Shown: positions 1 to 6,110, counted from the stretch's first letter. The stretch: 6,382 nt of DNA from Sphingobium sp. (GCA_020051025.1 JAGVJS010000078.1:1-6382); one strand, 5' to 3'. Notes: a model not told the origin generated them from the sequence alone. Numbers and translations: made by a program.

Positions 1-415
1 CCGACCATACGCCCAGCCACACCGGCCCCGGCATTTCCGCCGCCAGCCAGTCCATCGCCACCCGCATCAGCGCGCCGCCAATCCCTTGCCCCTGCGCGGC
101 ATTGAGCGCGTAGAGCTGATACAGTTCGCCCTGATCGACCGACGCCTCCGGGTGCGGCAATTTGCACGGCCCGGCATGGGCATAGGCCAGCAGTCGCCCG
201 CCTTCATCCTGCGCCACCCATGTCGCATGCGTTGGATCGGCCAGTTCGCCCGCAACCCTGTTCACGCCATAACTGTCCGCCTCGAACGAAGCGAGGTCGG
301 CGGGCGGATAGGGAATGGCGAAACCGTCCAGAAAGGTTTCCCGAAATGCCGCCAGCTTCAGCGCGGACAGGGCTTCGGCATCTGACGGTGCGGCAGGGCG
401 GATGATCGCTGTCAT
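1..415 (-). CDS. GNAT family N-acetyltransferase (3' end outside window)
   Basis: Read on the minus strand from the ATG at 415-413, the frame stays open for 138 codons to the window edge. The protein begins MTAIIRPAAPSDAEALSALK, the usual first strand and helix of a GNAT domain. The acetyl-CoA pyrophosphate-binding motif A is at about residues 102-117 (LYALNAAQGQGIGGALM), including QGQGIG at 108-113, which fits Q/R-x-x-G-x-G/A. The family moves an acetyl group from acetyl-CoA to an amine; the acceptor cannot be told here. GNAT proteins are usually 150-180 residues, so about 20-40 residues are missing. An in-frame ATG five codons upstream (430-428) is possible. I prefer 415 because the conserved strand starts there and a G-rich stretch lies just upstream; neither start has a strong Shine-Dalgarno. 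Confidence 0.85.
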   Translation of the reverse strand, partial: MTAIIRPAAPSDAEALSALKLAAFRETFLDGFAIPYPPADLASFEADSYGVNRVAGELADPTHATWVAQDEGGRLLAYAHAGPCKLPHPEASVDQGELYQLYALNAAQGQGIGGALMRVAMDWLAAEMPGPVWLGVWS

Positions 416-550
416 GCCCCCGCATGCCATGACCGGACGGAACGCACCAGCCTGTCCTACTCGCCCATCTCGCGCTATATTGACTACCTTCTTTCCGATA
501 GGATCAGGCCCACGCAATAAAATGTCCAGATTTGCAGGAAATGTGCGAAG

Positions 551-823
551 TTAAGCCTCGCCATGCCCTATCGCCGGCACCACCCCGATCCGGTTTTGCC
601 CACCATGTTTCGCCTCATATAGCGACCGATCGATCAGTCTCTGTGCATCCGCCTGTGCCAGACCGATGCTGACCGCCATCACCCCGATCGGCGCCGGCGA
701 CACCCGCGCCATCCTTTCCGCCACCTCGACCGCCTCGGCGCGGGGCAGCAGCATGGCCATCATCAGCGCCTGCGACAGCAGGAAAGTGAGCCGCCATGCG
801 GCAAGAACCCGGCGACAAGCCAT
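551..823 (-). pseudogene. Remnant of a GGDEF (diguanylate cyclase) domain, signature lost
   Basis: This 90-codon frame matches the second half of a GGDEF domain, the fold that makes cyclic di-GMP. Visible landmarks are AMLLP (residues 23-27), the helix AVEVAERMA (31-39), the strand AVSIGLA (50-56) and the closing DRSLYEAKHGGQNRIG (65-80), which resembles the usual ADxALYxAKxxGRNRV. The GGDEF/GGEEF signature should sit directly before AMLLP, but the residues there are QALMM, so the active site is absent. The first half of the domain (DxDxFK, metal and substrate residues) is also missing. The frame is closed by a stop at 907-905, and only about 110 bases separate residue 1 from the end of the upstream methyltransferase gene, too few to encode it. 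The other two frames there do not restore a GGDEF motif. The M at 823 has no convincing ribosome binding site. Most likely a decayed fragment; a short non-catalytic protein is less likely. Confidence 0.6.
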
Positions 824-931
824 GCCTGCCCCGCAGCGCGATCGAGAACGCCCACCATGTCCAAGCCTGCCATCTTCATGGCCCGGCTGTACCAGCCATG
901 AGGTTCATCTTATCTCAGGCCATGCCCCCAA

Positions 932-1711
932 TCAGGCCGGCCGGCTTATCCGCACAAACAAAATCTGATAACCGTCATGCCCGCCGTCCGCCTCGAACGC
1001 AGTCATCACCCGGCGCAGTTCGCTCGGTCCCAGCGGCTTGCGCCCCTCGCTCGGCACGACCGCGCCAATGCCCTTCAGATGCGCGATCAGCCCGCGCGCG
1101 CCGCCACAGGCCAGCGCATAGTCCTCATCAAAGGCAAAGCTGTCACCATGCCCGGCCAGCATCTCCCGCAGTTCGTCCAGCGATGGATAGTCCGGCACCC
1201 CCGCCACCAGACCGCAGGCCGCATGGGCCGCGCGCCAGCGGGCAAAGCTGCCCTGCCCCATGGTGGAAAAGATCAGGCTGCCCCCCGGCCGCAGCAGCCC
1301 CACCAGCCGGTCGATGCCCGCCTTCAGATCGTCAAACCACTGGACCGCCAGACTGGACAGGATCAGGTCGAACCATGGCCCGTCAAAAGCCGGCGCCTCC
1401 CCATCCATGGCCATGAACCGGCCCGCGACCCGGCCATTGGCCGCTGCCTGTTCCAGCATGCCTGGCGAAATATCGGTCGCGATCAATTCGGCCCCGGGCC
1501 AGCGCGCCTGAATCGCTCGCGTCAGGAAACCGGTGCCGCAGCCAATCTCCAATATCCGCGCCACCCCGTCGGGCCGCTGCTGCTGGGCCAGATCCGCCAC
1601 CAGCGTCGCTGCCAGCCGCTGCGGCCCGGCATGGGCGTCATAATGCGTGGCCGCCGCACCAAAGGCGTCGCTGATCCGCTGCTTGCGCCACTGGCTGGAG
1701 CCGTCATCCAT
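932..1711 (-). CDS. bioC: BioC-like SAM-dependent methyltransferase
   Basis: A 259-residue class I SAM methyltransferase. Family features in order: an N-terminal segment RISDAFGAAATHYDAHAGPQ (residues 12-31) typical of BioC, motif I ILEIGCGTG (53-61), the acidic D80 ending strand 2, and motif IV with FDLILSSLAVQWFDD (114-128), close to the BioC pattern FDxxxSNLAxQW. GSLIFSTMGQGSF follows (144-156). BioC methylates malonyl-ACP so that fatty-acid enzymes can build the pimeloyl chain of biotin; length and N-terminus fit. No other biotin gene is nearby, so a relative with another acceptor remains possible. The frame is open upstream to 1786. I choose the ATG at 1711 because AAGGG (1723-1719) sits about 8 bases before it and family homology starts there. 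It is divergent from the DUF418 gene, with a 140-base gap. Confidence 0.82.
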   Translation of the reverse strand: MDDGSSQWRKQRISDAFGAAATHYDAHAGPQRLAATLVADLAQQQRPDGVARILEIGCGTGFLTRAIQARWPGAELIATDISPGMLEQAAANGRVAGRFMAMDGEAPAFDGPWFDLILSSLAVQWFDDLKAGIDRLVGLLRPGGSLIFSTMGQGSFARWRAAHAACGLVAGVPDYPSLDELREMLAGHGDSFAFDEDYALACGGARGLIAHLKGIGAVVPSEGRKPLGPSELRRVMTAFEADGGHDGYQILFVRISRPA

Positions 1712-1851
1712 GTACCGGCCCTTGTCAATTTCGGCCGCCCCGGTCAACGTCCATCCCCATGGGCAAAATACGGCATCAAGGCACAAGCCCCTTTCCTATC
1801 TCCGTCCAAAGGCTCTAGGCGCAACGGCACAGCATCGAAGGACCACGCCGC

Positions 1852-3108
1852 ATGACCCCATCCCCCCGCATCCCCGCCCCCCGGATCTGGGCGATGGACG
1901 TGCTGCGCGGCTGCGCGGTGCTGGGCATATTGTGGATGAACATCACCGCCTTCGCCCTGCCGCAAAACGCCTATTTCAACCCGTCGGTGGCGGGCGCGCC
2001 TTCCGCTGCGGACATCGCCGCCTGGGCGGTCAGCCTGATCTTCATCGACGGCAAGATGCGCGGCCTCTTCGCTCTGTTGTTCGGCGCATCCATGCTGCTG
2101 CTGATCGACCGGGAGGAAATGGCCGGGCGCGACGGCCGCCGGGCACAGATGGTCCGTGCCGGCTGGCTGTTCCTGCTTGGCTGCGCCCATTTCTTCCTGC
2201 TCTGGTGGGGCGACATATTGCGCGTCTATGCGCTGGTCAGCCTGTTCGCGCTGCTGTTCGTGCAGCTCGAACCCTTTGCGCTGGTCAAGCGCGCCCTGCT
2301 CTTCTTCCTCTTCCAGTTTCTGCTGGTCGCCACCTTCATCGCCAGCCTCTATCTCTGGGGCCATGCCGCCGAAGCCCCCGGCGCAACCGGCGTCATGCGC
2401 GACAGCTATGCGGCGTTCATGACCGCTCTCTCCGATCCCGCCAGCCCCTCGACGCAAGCGGAAATCGCAACCTATCGCGGCAGCTTCGCCGGGATATTCC
2501 AGCATAAGCTGGCCGGCCTGCCCGGCGACTGGCTCTGGGGCTTCCTCTTCACCGCGTTTGAAACCATGGGCTTCATGTTGCTGGGCATGGCAATGCTGAA
2601 GGGCGGTTTCCTGACCGGCGACTGGGACGCGGAGCAATATCGCCGCACCGCGCGCCATTGCTTTCTGATCGGTGTGCCCCCCATGGCCGCACTGGCGCTC
2701 TGGGCCTGGTGGAGCGACTTTGCCCCCTTGCCCACCTATGGCGCCTCTCTCGCCTGGTCGCTGCCCTTCCGCATCCCGCTGACCGTCGGCTGGGCCGCGC
2801 TCATCCTCTGGCTCGCGGCCCGCCATCGCACACATCCACTGGTCGATCGCCTCGCCGCCGCCGGCCGCCTGACGCTCAGCAACTATCTCGCCACCAGCCT
2901 CGTCATGACAGCGCTCTTCTACGGCTGGGGCCTCGGCCTCTTCGCGAAGGTGCCGCCGGCAGCCCTGCCGCTGTTCGTGCTCGCCGGCTGGACGGCGATG
3001 CTGGGCTGGTCGAAACCCTATGCGGCCCGATTCGCGCTCGGCCCGGCCGAATGGCTGTGGCGCAGCCTGAACCGCGGCCGACCGCAAAAGATTCGCAAAA
3101 GCGCCTGA
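1852..3108 (+). CDS. DUF418 domain membrane protein (YeiB-like)
   Basis: A 418-residue, strongly hydrophobic protein of the DUF418/YeiB family. The N-terminal signature MDVLRGCAVLGILWMNI (residues 15-31) is the first membrane helix, followed by GKMRGLFALLFGAS (67-80). Further helices lie at about 103-118, 123-139, 147-169, 229-249, 270-287, 306-323, 343-365 and 368-385. The C-terminal DUF418 part carries GRLTLSNYLATSLV (338-351) and the closing GPAEWLWRSL (397-406), both characteristic. The family is related to acyltransferase-type membrane proteins and is often called a putative transporter, but its biochemical role is not established. The start is supported by AAGGA at 1838-1842, nine bases upstream. 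It ends 59 bases before bfd; I see no strong terminator between them, so read-through into bfd is possible. Confidence 0.9.
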   Translation: MTPSPRIPAPRIWAMDVLRGCAVLGILWMNITAFALPQNAYFNPSVAGAPSAADIAAWAVSLIFIDGKMRGLFALLFGASMLLLIDREEMAGRDGRRAQMVRAGWLFLLGCAHFFLLWWGDILRVYALVSLFALLFVQLEPFALVKRALLFFLFQFLLVATFIASLYLWGHAAEAPGATGVMRDSYAAFMTALSDPASPSTQAEIATYRGSFAGIFQHKLAGLPGDWLWGFLFTAFETMGFMLLGMAMLKGGFLTGDWDAEQYRRTARHCFLIGVPPMAALALWAWWSDFAPLPTYGASLAWSLPFRIPLTVGWAALILWLAARHRTHPLVDRLAAAGRLTLSNYLATSLVMTALFYGWGLGLFAKVPPAALPLFVLAGWTAMLGWSKPYAARFALGPAEWLWRSLNRGRPQKIRKSA

Positions 3109-3114
3109 ATACTA

Positions 3115-3143
3115 TTGCGACCCATTATCAGACACGCTATCTC
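3115..3143 (+). promoter_or_regulatory. Possible sigma-70-type promoter for bfd
   Basis: TTGCGA (3115-3120) and TATCTC (3138-3143) are separated by 17 bases just after the DUF418 stop and 25 bases before the bfd start. The -35 matches consensus at four of six positions and the -10 at about three of six, so this is only a candidate. Confidence 0.3.
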
Positions 3144-3152
3144 CGTCTTATC

Positions 3153-3157
3153 AGGAG
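3153..3157 (+). promoter_or_regulatory. Ribosome binding site that decides the bfd start
   Basis: AGGAG here lies one base before the ATG at 3159 but ten bases before the in-frame ATG at 3168. The first spacing is too short for initiation, so the second ATG is favoured. That start also places the cluster cysteines at 4, 6, 38 and 41, as in E. coli Bfd. Confidence 0.7.
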
Positions 3158-3167
3158 AATGTCTTCG

Positions 3168-3338
3168 ATGGTCGTCTGCGTTTGTAATGCGATTCGCGAA
3201 AAGGATGTGCGGGAAGCCGCCCGCAACGGGGCCGATACGCCGTGCAGCGCCTACGCCCAATTTGGCCGCCGCCCCAAATGTGGCCAGTGCGTGTCCTTCG
3301 CCCGCACCATCATCGCCGCCGAACGCGCCTCGGTCTGA
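3168..3338 (+). CDS. bfd: Bacterioferritin-associated ferredoxin
   Basis: A 56-residue [2Fe-2S] protein beginning MVVCVCNAIREKDV. The four cluster ligands are visible as C4-x-C6 and, in PKCGQC, C38-x2-C41; spacing and numbering equal those known for E. coli Bfd. A further cysteine at 26 is not an expected ligand. Bfd docks on bacterioferritin and passes electrons to the haem so that stored ferric iron is reduced and released. It lies 163 bases upstream of bfr on the same strand, which supports the assignment. The upstream ATG at 3159 would add MSS but is too close to the Shine-Dalgarno. In many bacteria bfd is induced by iron starvation; I could not identify a convincing iron-regulator box here. 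Confidence 0.92.
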   Translation: MVVCVCNAIREKDVREAARNGADTPCSAYAQFGRRPKCGQCVSFARTIIAAERASV

Positions 3339-3437
3339 ACGGACATCGCGGCGGCATTGCAAATCAGCCGCAGTTGGCAAACGCGACCATCACGCAATAG
3401 CGTAGTAAAAAAGCCCTGATTTCCTTGGGTTTTCGCC

Positions 3438-3466
3438 TTAACAGACAGATGAAATGCGCCTATAAG
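3438..3466 (+). promoter_or_regulatory. Strong sigma-70-type promoter for bfr
   Basis: TTAACA (3438-3443) and TATAAG (3461-3466) are each one base from consensus and exactly 17 bases apart. Transcription would start near 3473, giving a leader of about 30 bases before the bfr ATG with GGAG at 3489-3492. Because it lies in the bfd-bfr gap, bfr can be transcribed separately from bfd. Confidence 0.65.
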
Positions 3467-3501
3467 CCCGGCATCCCCTTCCACTGCCGGAGTGAAGCGC
3501 C

Positions 3502-3981
3502 ATGAAAGGCGACGCAAAAGTCATCGATTACCTGAACGAAGTCCTCAAGAATGAGCTGACGGCGATCAACCAGTACTTCCTTCATTATCGCGTCCTCAAT
3601 CATTGGGGCATCGATAAGCTGGCCAAGTTCGAATATGAAGAATCGATCGACGAGATGAAGCACGCCGACAAGGTGGCGGAACGCATCCTCTTCCTCGACG
3701 GCCTGCCCAATTTCCAGCTGCTCGGCCGCCTGAAGATCGGCGAGACGGTGGAAGAAATCCTCAAGGCTGACCTTGAGCTGGAATATGAGGCGCTGCCGGT
3801 GCTGCGCGACGCGATCGCCTATTGCGAATCGATCAAGGATTTCGTCAGCCGCGACCTGTTCCAGTATATCCTGGAAAGCGAGGAAGAGCATGTCGACACA
3901 CTGGAAACCCAGTTCGAAATGATCGAGCGCATGGGCATTCAGAATTATGTCCAGTTGCAGAGCAAGGCCAAGGAAGACTGA
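3502..3981 (+). CDS. bfr: Bacterioferritin
   Basis: A 159-residue ferritin-like four-helix protein, essentially the length of E. coli Bfr (158). Every functional residue is at its canonical position: ferroxidase-centre ligands E18, E51, H54, E94, E127 and H130, and the haem-ligating M52 shared between two subunits. Bfr assembles into a 24-subunit cytosolic shell that oxidises Fe(II), stores it as a mineral core and limits iron-driven oxidative damage. GGAG at 3489-3492 is nine bases before the ATG. It has its own promoter in the bfd-bfr gap and a strong intrinsic terminator 26 bases after the stop. Together with bfd it makes a store-and-release pair. Nothing suggests loss of the catalytic centre. 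Confidence 0.97.
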   Translation: MKGDAKVIDYLNEVLKNELTAINQYFLHYRVLNHWGIDKLAKFEYEESIDEMKHADKVAERILFLDGLPNFQLLGRLKIGETVEEILKADLELEYEALPVLRDAIAYCESIKDFVSRDLFQYILESEEEHVDTLETQFEMIERMGIQNYVQLQSKAKED

Positions 3982-4006
3982 TTTTCTCAGTCCTTGCCAG
4001 ATGCCG

Positions 4007-4038
4007 AAAGGGGCGCTCCATCGGAGCGCCCCTTTTCT
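4007..4038 (+). terminator. Intrinsic terminator after bfr
   Basis: GGGGCGCTCC (4010-4019) pairs perfectly with GGAGCGCCCC (4023-4032) across a three-base loop. Flanking AAA (4007-4009) and TTT (4033-4035) extend the stem, and TTTTCTTT follows. It lies between convergent bfr and mutT; on the minus strand the T-run is short, so it serves bfr best. Confidence 0.92.
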
Positions 4039-4073
4039 TTGGCAAGTGGATGAGACGAAAGGCCTTCAACAGG

Positions 4074-4481
4074 CTACAGCAACGCCTCCAGCAGCCCGAT
4101 CAATGGCAGGTCCGCCGGCGGCATGTCCAGCGCATACATCTGCGCCGGCTTCAGCCATTTGAGCGCAGTCGCATGGCGCGCTTCGGGCACGCCCGTCCAT
4201 TTGCGGCAAACATAGAGCAGCAGCAGCAAATGCCGGTCGCCCAGCGGCTCGCTGGCAAAGGTGGCGGGCGCCAGGCAACTGGCATGGGTCTCGATCCCCA
4301 GTTCCTCCTCCAGTTCGCGGACCAGCGCCGCCTCGGGCGTCTCGCCTTGCTCCACCTTGCCGCCGGGGAACTCCCACAGGTCCGCCATGGCCTTTCCGGG
4401 TGGCCGCTGTTGCAACAGCACACGGCCGTCAGCGTCCACCAGCGCGACGGCAACCACCATCAGGGGAGAAAAGGCGGGCAT
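4074..4481 (-). CDS. mutT: MutT-type Nudix hydrolase (8-oxo-dGTP diphosphatase-like)
   Basis: A 135-residue Nudix protein close to the size of E. coli MutT (129). The full Nudix box G-x5-E-x7-R-E-U-x-E-E-x-G-U is at residues 41-63, with G41, E47, R55, E56, E59, E60 and G62 in place; the EE pair binds the catalytic metal. LWEFPGGKVEQGE (35-47) and the early strand MVVAVALVDADGRVLLQQRP are typical of MutT and of the (deoxy)nucleoside triphosphate pyrophosphohydrolase group. MutT removes 8-oxo-dGTP from the nucleotide pool and prevents A:T to C:G changes; the real substrate could be another oxidised nucleotide. The ATG at 4481 is supported by AGGA at 4490-4487, five bases upstream. It is convergent with bfr. 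Pairing of an iron store with oxidised-nucleotide clean-up is suggestive but may be chance. Confidence 0.92.
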   Translation of the reverse strand: MPAFSPLMVVAVALVDADGRVLLQQRPPGKAMADLWEFPGGKVEQGETPEAALVRELEEELGIETHASCLAPATFASEPLGDRHLLLLLYVCRKWTGVPEARHATALKWLKPAQMYALDMPPADLPLIGLLEALL

Positions 4482-4563
4482 ATCGGTCCTATCGAGAGCG
4501 CTTTGTTAACCCTGCTTCCTTTACACGACGACCGGGGACTGTCTGTAGCGAAACGGGGTATAT

Positions 4564-4749
4564 ATGCGCGCGCTTGTCGAAATGCTGACCCGCCTGGGCC
4601 TGCTGCGCTGCCAGCGAGGCGCGACGGCAGTCGAATATGGCCTGATCATCGCCATGGTCGTACTCGCGATGATTGCCGCGCTTAACAACGTCGCGAACAA
4701 GACCACCCGCATGTGGAACAACGTCGCGGAAGAAGTTACCAAACATTAA
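4564..4749 (+). CDS. Flp family type IVb pilin, copy 1
   Basis: A 61-residue prepilin. The Flp signature RGATAVEYGLIIAMVVL starts at residue 18. The class III prepilin peptidase should cut between G19 and A20, leaving a 42-residue mature pilin with E5 and Y6, the residues needed for processing and assembly. A hydrophobic stem follows (about 26-40), then a polar tail rich in N and T. The pilin would be a subunit of a Tad/Flp adhesion pilus; no tad/cpa assembly genes are in this window. GGGG at 4555-4558 is five bases before the ATG at 4564, a weak ribosome binding site. The in-frame ATG at 4582 would give a 13-residue leader, the same length as in copy 2, but lacks any ribosome binding site. 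Confidence 0.88.
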   Translation: MRALVEMLTRLGLLRCQRGATAVEYGLIIAMVVLAMIAALNNVANKTTRMWNNVAEEVTKH

Positions 4750-4794
4750 CCATCAATATTTGACAGCAACTGATCGCATTAAGGGTTTTTCAAC
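4746..4794 (+). promoter_or_regulatory. Possible CtrA-binding motifs upstream of the second pilin gene
   Basis: TTAACCAT (4746-4753, overlapping the copy 1 stop) equals a CtrA half-site, and TTAA-N7-TCAAC (4779-4794) is one base from the full TTAA-N7-TTAAC consensus. A further TTAAC lies at 4855-4859. CtrA controls pilin transcription in Caulobacter. The short hairpin GGGTT-TTTC-AACCC (4783-4796) overlaps the same bases and may be a weak terminator for copy 1 instead. Such AT-rich words also arise by chance. Confidence 0.3.
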
Positions 4795-4888
4795 CCGCTT
4801 TCTCTAATTCGATCCTTGCTGACCACGAATTATCCATGCGGGGCGGCCGGGTAGTTAACGTAGTAATCCATTTCCAAGGAGACGTCAC

Positions 4889-5050
4889 ATGCAGTTCATC
4901 CGTAAGATGCTGAAGAACGAAAAGGGTGCCACCGCGATCGAATACGGCCTGATCGCCGCTCTGATCGCCGTCGCCGCCATTGGCGCGATGACCAGCCTGG
5001 GCACCAAGCTCGGCGGCACCTTCAACAACATTTCGGGCAACCTGAAGTAA
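4889..5050 (+). CDS. Flp family type IVb pilin, copy 2
   Basis: A 53-residue prepilin with leader MQFIRKMLKNEKG, then ATAIEYGLIAALIAVAAIGA. Cleavage between G13 and A14 gives a 40-residue mature pilin with E5 and Y6 conserved, a hydrophobic stem and the tail TSLGTKLGGTFNNISGNLK that is standard for the family. Its leader is short and basic, matching the textbook Flp prepilin better than copy 1 does. AAGGAG at 4876-4881 sits seven bases before the ATG, a much stronger ribosome binding site than that of copy 1. A 139-base gap separates the two genes and a strong terminator follows, so copy 2 may be a separate, highly expressed unit and the major pilin (inference). Confidence 0.95.
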   Translation: MQFIRKMLKNEKGATAIEYGLIAALIAVAAIGAMTSLGTKLGGTFNNISGNLK

Positions 5051-5075
5051 GCCCTGCGACGTTAGTCGAATTGAG

Positions 5076-5110
5076 AAAGAGGCGGCGGACCCAGGTTCGC
5101 CGCCTCTTTT
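5076..5110 (+). terminator. Intrinsic terminator after the second pilin gene
   Basis: AAAGAGGCGGCG (5076-5087) pairs perfectly with CGCCGCCTCTTT (5098-5109) around a ten-base loop, and a T-run closes the 3' side. It lies between convergent genes, 26 bases past the pilin stop and 12 bases from the end of the minus-strand protease fragment, and could work in both directions. Confidence 0.9.
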
Positions 5111-5121
5111 CGTTTACACGC

Positions 5122-5748
5122 CTACCAGGTGACGATCTTCACCCGCTGCCCCGGCCGCAGCGCGCTGTTTTCCGCCAGCGCGTTGATCGTCAGGAACCGG
5201 TCCAGTTGATAGTCGCTATAGGCCATGCGCTTTGCAAGCGACTGCACCGTGTCGCCGGCCTTGACCGCCAGCACATCGACGCGGCGCGGCTTGATCGCTG
5301 CCGCCTCCTGCGCGCTCAGCCGCTGCACCGATTGGACCATCGCGCTGAACGAACCGATCCCTTGCCCCGCCTGCGTCAACAGCAGGAAATGATAGGCTTT
5401 CCCGCCACCAAAATCATAGGCGAAGACGGTCGCGTCCACCTGGCTCGACTGGGTTGAAGCGCGCACCGTGCGATAAGCGGCGGGCAGGCCGTTGATCGTC
5501 GTCCGGTTGACCTCGCCTGCCGGCACCCCGCCCTTGCCGTCGCCCAGCTTGGCAAAGACGCTGTTGATATAGGTATCCAGATTGCCCGCATAGGGCGCGC
5601 CGCTGAACTGCGCCTGGCCGCCCGACCCGGTGATCGACACCGCATCGGAGCCGTTTTCCATGCCGAACCCGCTCGGCACCGTAAAGCTGAGCCGCAGGTC
5701 GGGATGGCGGAAGCGATTGCCGTCAATCACGCCCTGTTTGGGGTCGTC
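5122..5748 (-). pseudogene. C-terminal fragment of an M48-type metalloprotease with LysM-like tail
   Basis: The minus-strand frame is open from a stop at 5760-5758 down to 5122. From DDPKQGVIDGNRFRHPDLRL onward it looks like the region after the peptidase domain of sphingomonad and other alphaproteobacterial M48 Zn-proteases (recognised from memory, not searched). A LysM-like module closes it (about residues 152-200 counted from the GTG at 5730), with VKAGDTVQSLAKRM, the INAL segment and LRPGQRVKIV. Such proteins act in the envelope. The catalytic HExxH domain, several hundred residues upstream, is missing, and no ATG start exists; the only in-frame candidate is GTG at 5730-5728, inside conserved sequence and without a ribosome binding site. 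The gene is therefore 5'-truncated at the breakpoint near 5750. It might instead be an intact small LysM-like protein, but the lack of a signal peptide argues against this. Confidence 0.7.
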
Positions 5749-6015
5749 ATCACGTCCTCAGTCAGCATGGCGGGAGTGCTTCAAGTTTTCTCCTATCTGA
5801 TTGTTCCGTCCGTCCTCAGCACCCTTTTCTTCAAAACTATTCGAAACCGCCTGCTCTTTGGGTGGGCTGTGGGCTTCATTCTTAGCTTCCTAGGAATGAT
5901 TTTGAGCTACACCTGGGACTTGCCAGCAGGGGCGTTTATCGTCGTACTTTTCGCCCTAATGCCGGTGGTTTTCCTTCTAGTAACGCCCCTCGTGAAGAGA
6001 CTAAAATCTAGATAA
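5704..6015 (+). pseudogene. C-terminal fragment of an ABC-3 family metal-ion permease
   Basis: The frame gives 103 residues from the ATG at 5704, but only the part from about residue 10 (5731) looks like real protein. That part matches the last membrane helices of ABC-3 permeases (ZnuB/MntB/TroC type, uptake of Zn or Mn). AGVLQVFSYLIVPSVL (23-38) is the characteristic helix, SYTWDLPAGAFIVVLFALM (68-86) the conserved final section, and a basic tail ends it. Full-length members have about 260-290 residues, so roughly two thirds is missing. The first nine codons are simply the antisense of the protease fragment, and no proper ribosome binding site precedes 5704. CTA, GTA and AGA codons, rare in the left genes, are frequent here. 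Not expected to be functional as it stands. Confidence 0.68.
5731..5757. other. Breakpoint joining two 5'-truncated genes
   Basis: Protease-like coding sequence on the minus strand persists to about 5748 and stops at 5760-5758. Permease-like coding sequence on the plus strand becomes recognisable from about 5731. Composition falls from about 62% G+C (5521-5580) to about 48% (5821-5880) across this point. No insertion sequence, inverted repeat or tRNA end is visible, so the mechanism is unknown; the exact joining base cannot be fixed by eye. Confidence 0.65.
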
Positions 6016-6110
6016 CTGGCTGTTTTATTAGTCCAAATTTAAATTAGCGTAGCCTGACCAACTGTGTTAATCAGTTTAAGTACTTAGATTCCAGCTTCTT
6101 CAGAGTTTGC

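Noticed and set aside
796..1416. 206-residue proline/arginine-rich plus-strand frame
   Set aside because: Overlaps the methyltransferase on the opposite strand; low-complexity composition typical of a wrong frame in GC-rich sequence.
977..1855. 292-residue plus-strand open frame
   Set aside because: Antisense of the methyltransferase gene; rich in R, P and H with no recognisable motif, and it runs into the DUF418 start.
1744..3087. 447-residue minus-strand open frame rich in Q, E and G
   Set aside because: It is the antisense of the DUF418 gene, whose frame has clear family motifs and a ribosome binding site. Long antisense frames are common in GC-rich DNA, and the composition shows no fold.
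3351..3371. GCGGC/GCCGC hairpin after bfd as a terminator
   Set aside because: Only five base pairs with an 11-base loop and no following T-run.
3460..3891. 143-residue minus-strand open frame
   Set aside because: Antisense shadow of bfr, which has every ferroxidase and haem residue in its own frame.
3822..4685. 287-residue plus-strand open frame
   Set aside because: It crosses the end of bfr, a strong terminator, all of mutT and the start of a pilin gene in the wrong frame, so it is a chance frame.
4760..4765. Exact TTGACA as a -35 element for the second pilin
   Set aside because: No TATAAT-like hexamer occurs 15-19 bases downstream; the sequence there is AAGGGTTTTT.
6034..6046. AATTTAAATT palindrome after the permease fragment as an operator or attachment core
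   Set aside because: Short AT palindromes are expected by chance in AT-rich DNA, and no second copy occurs at the breakpoint or elsewhere in the window.
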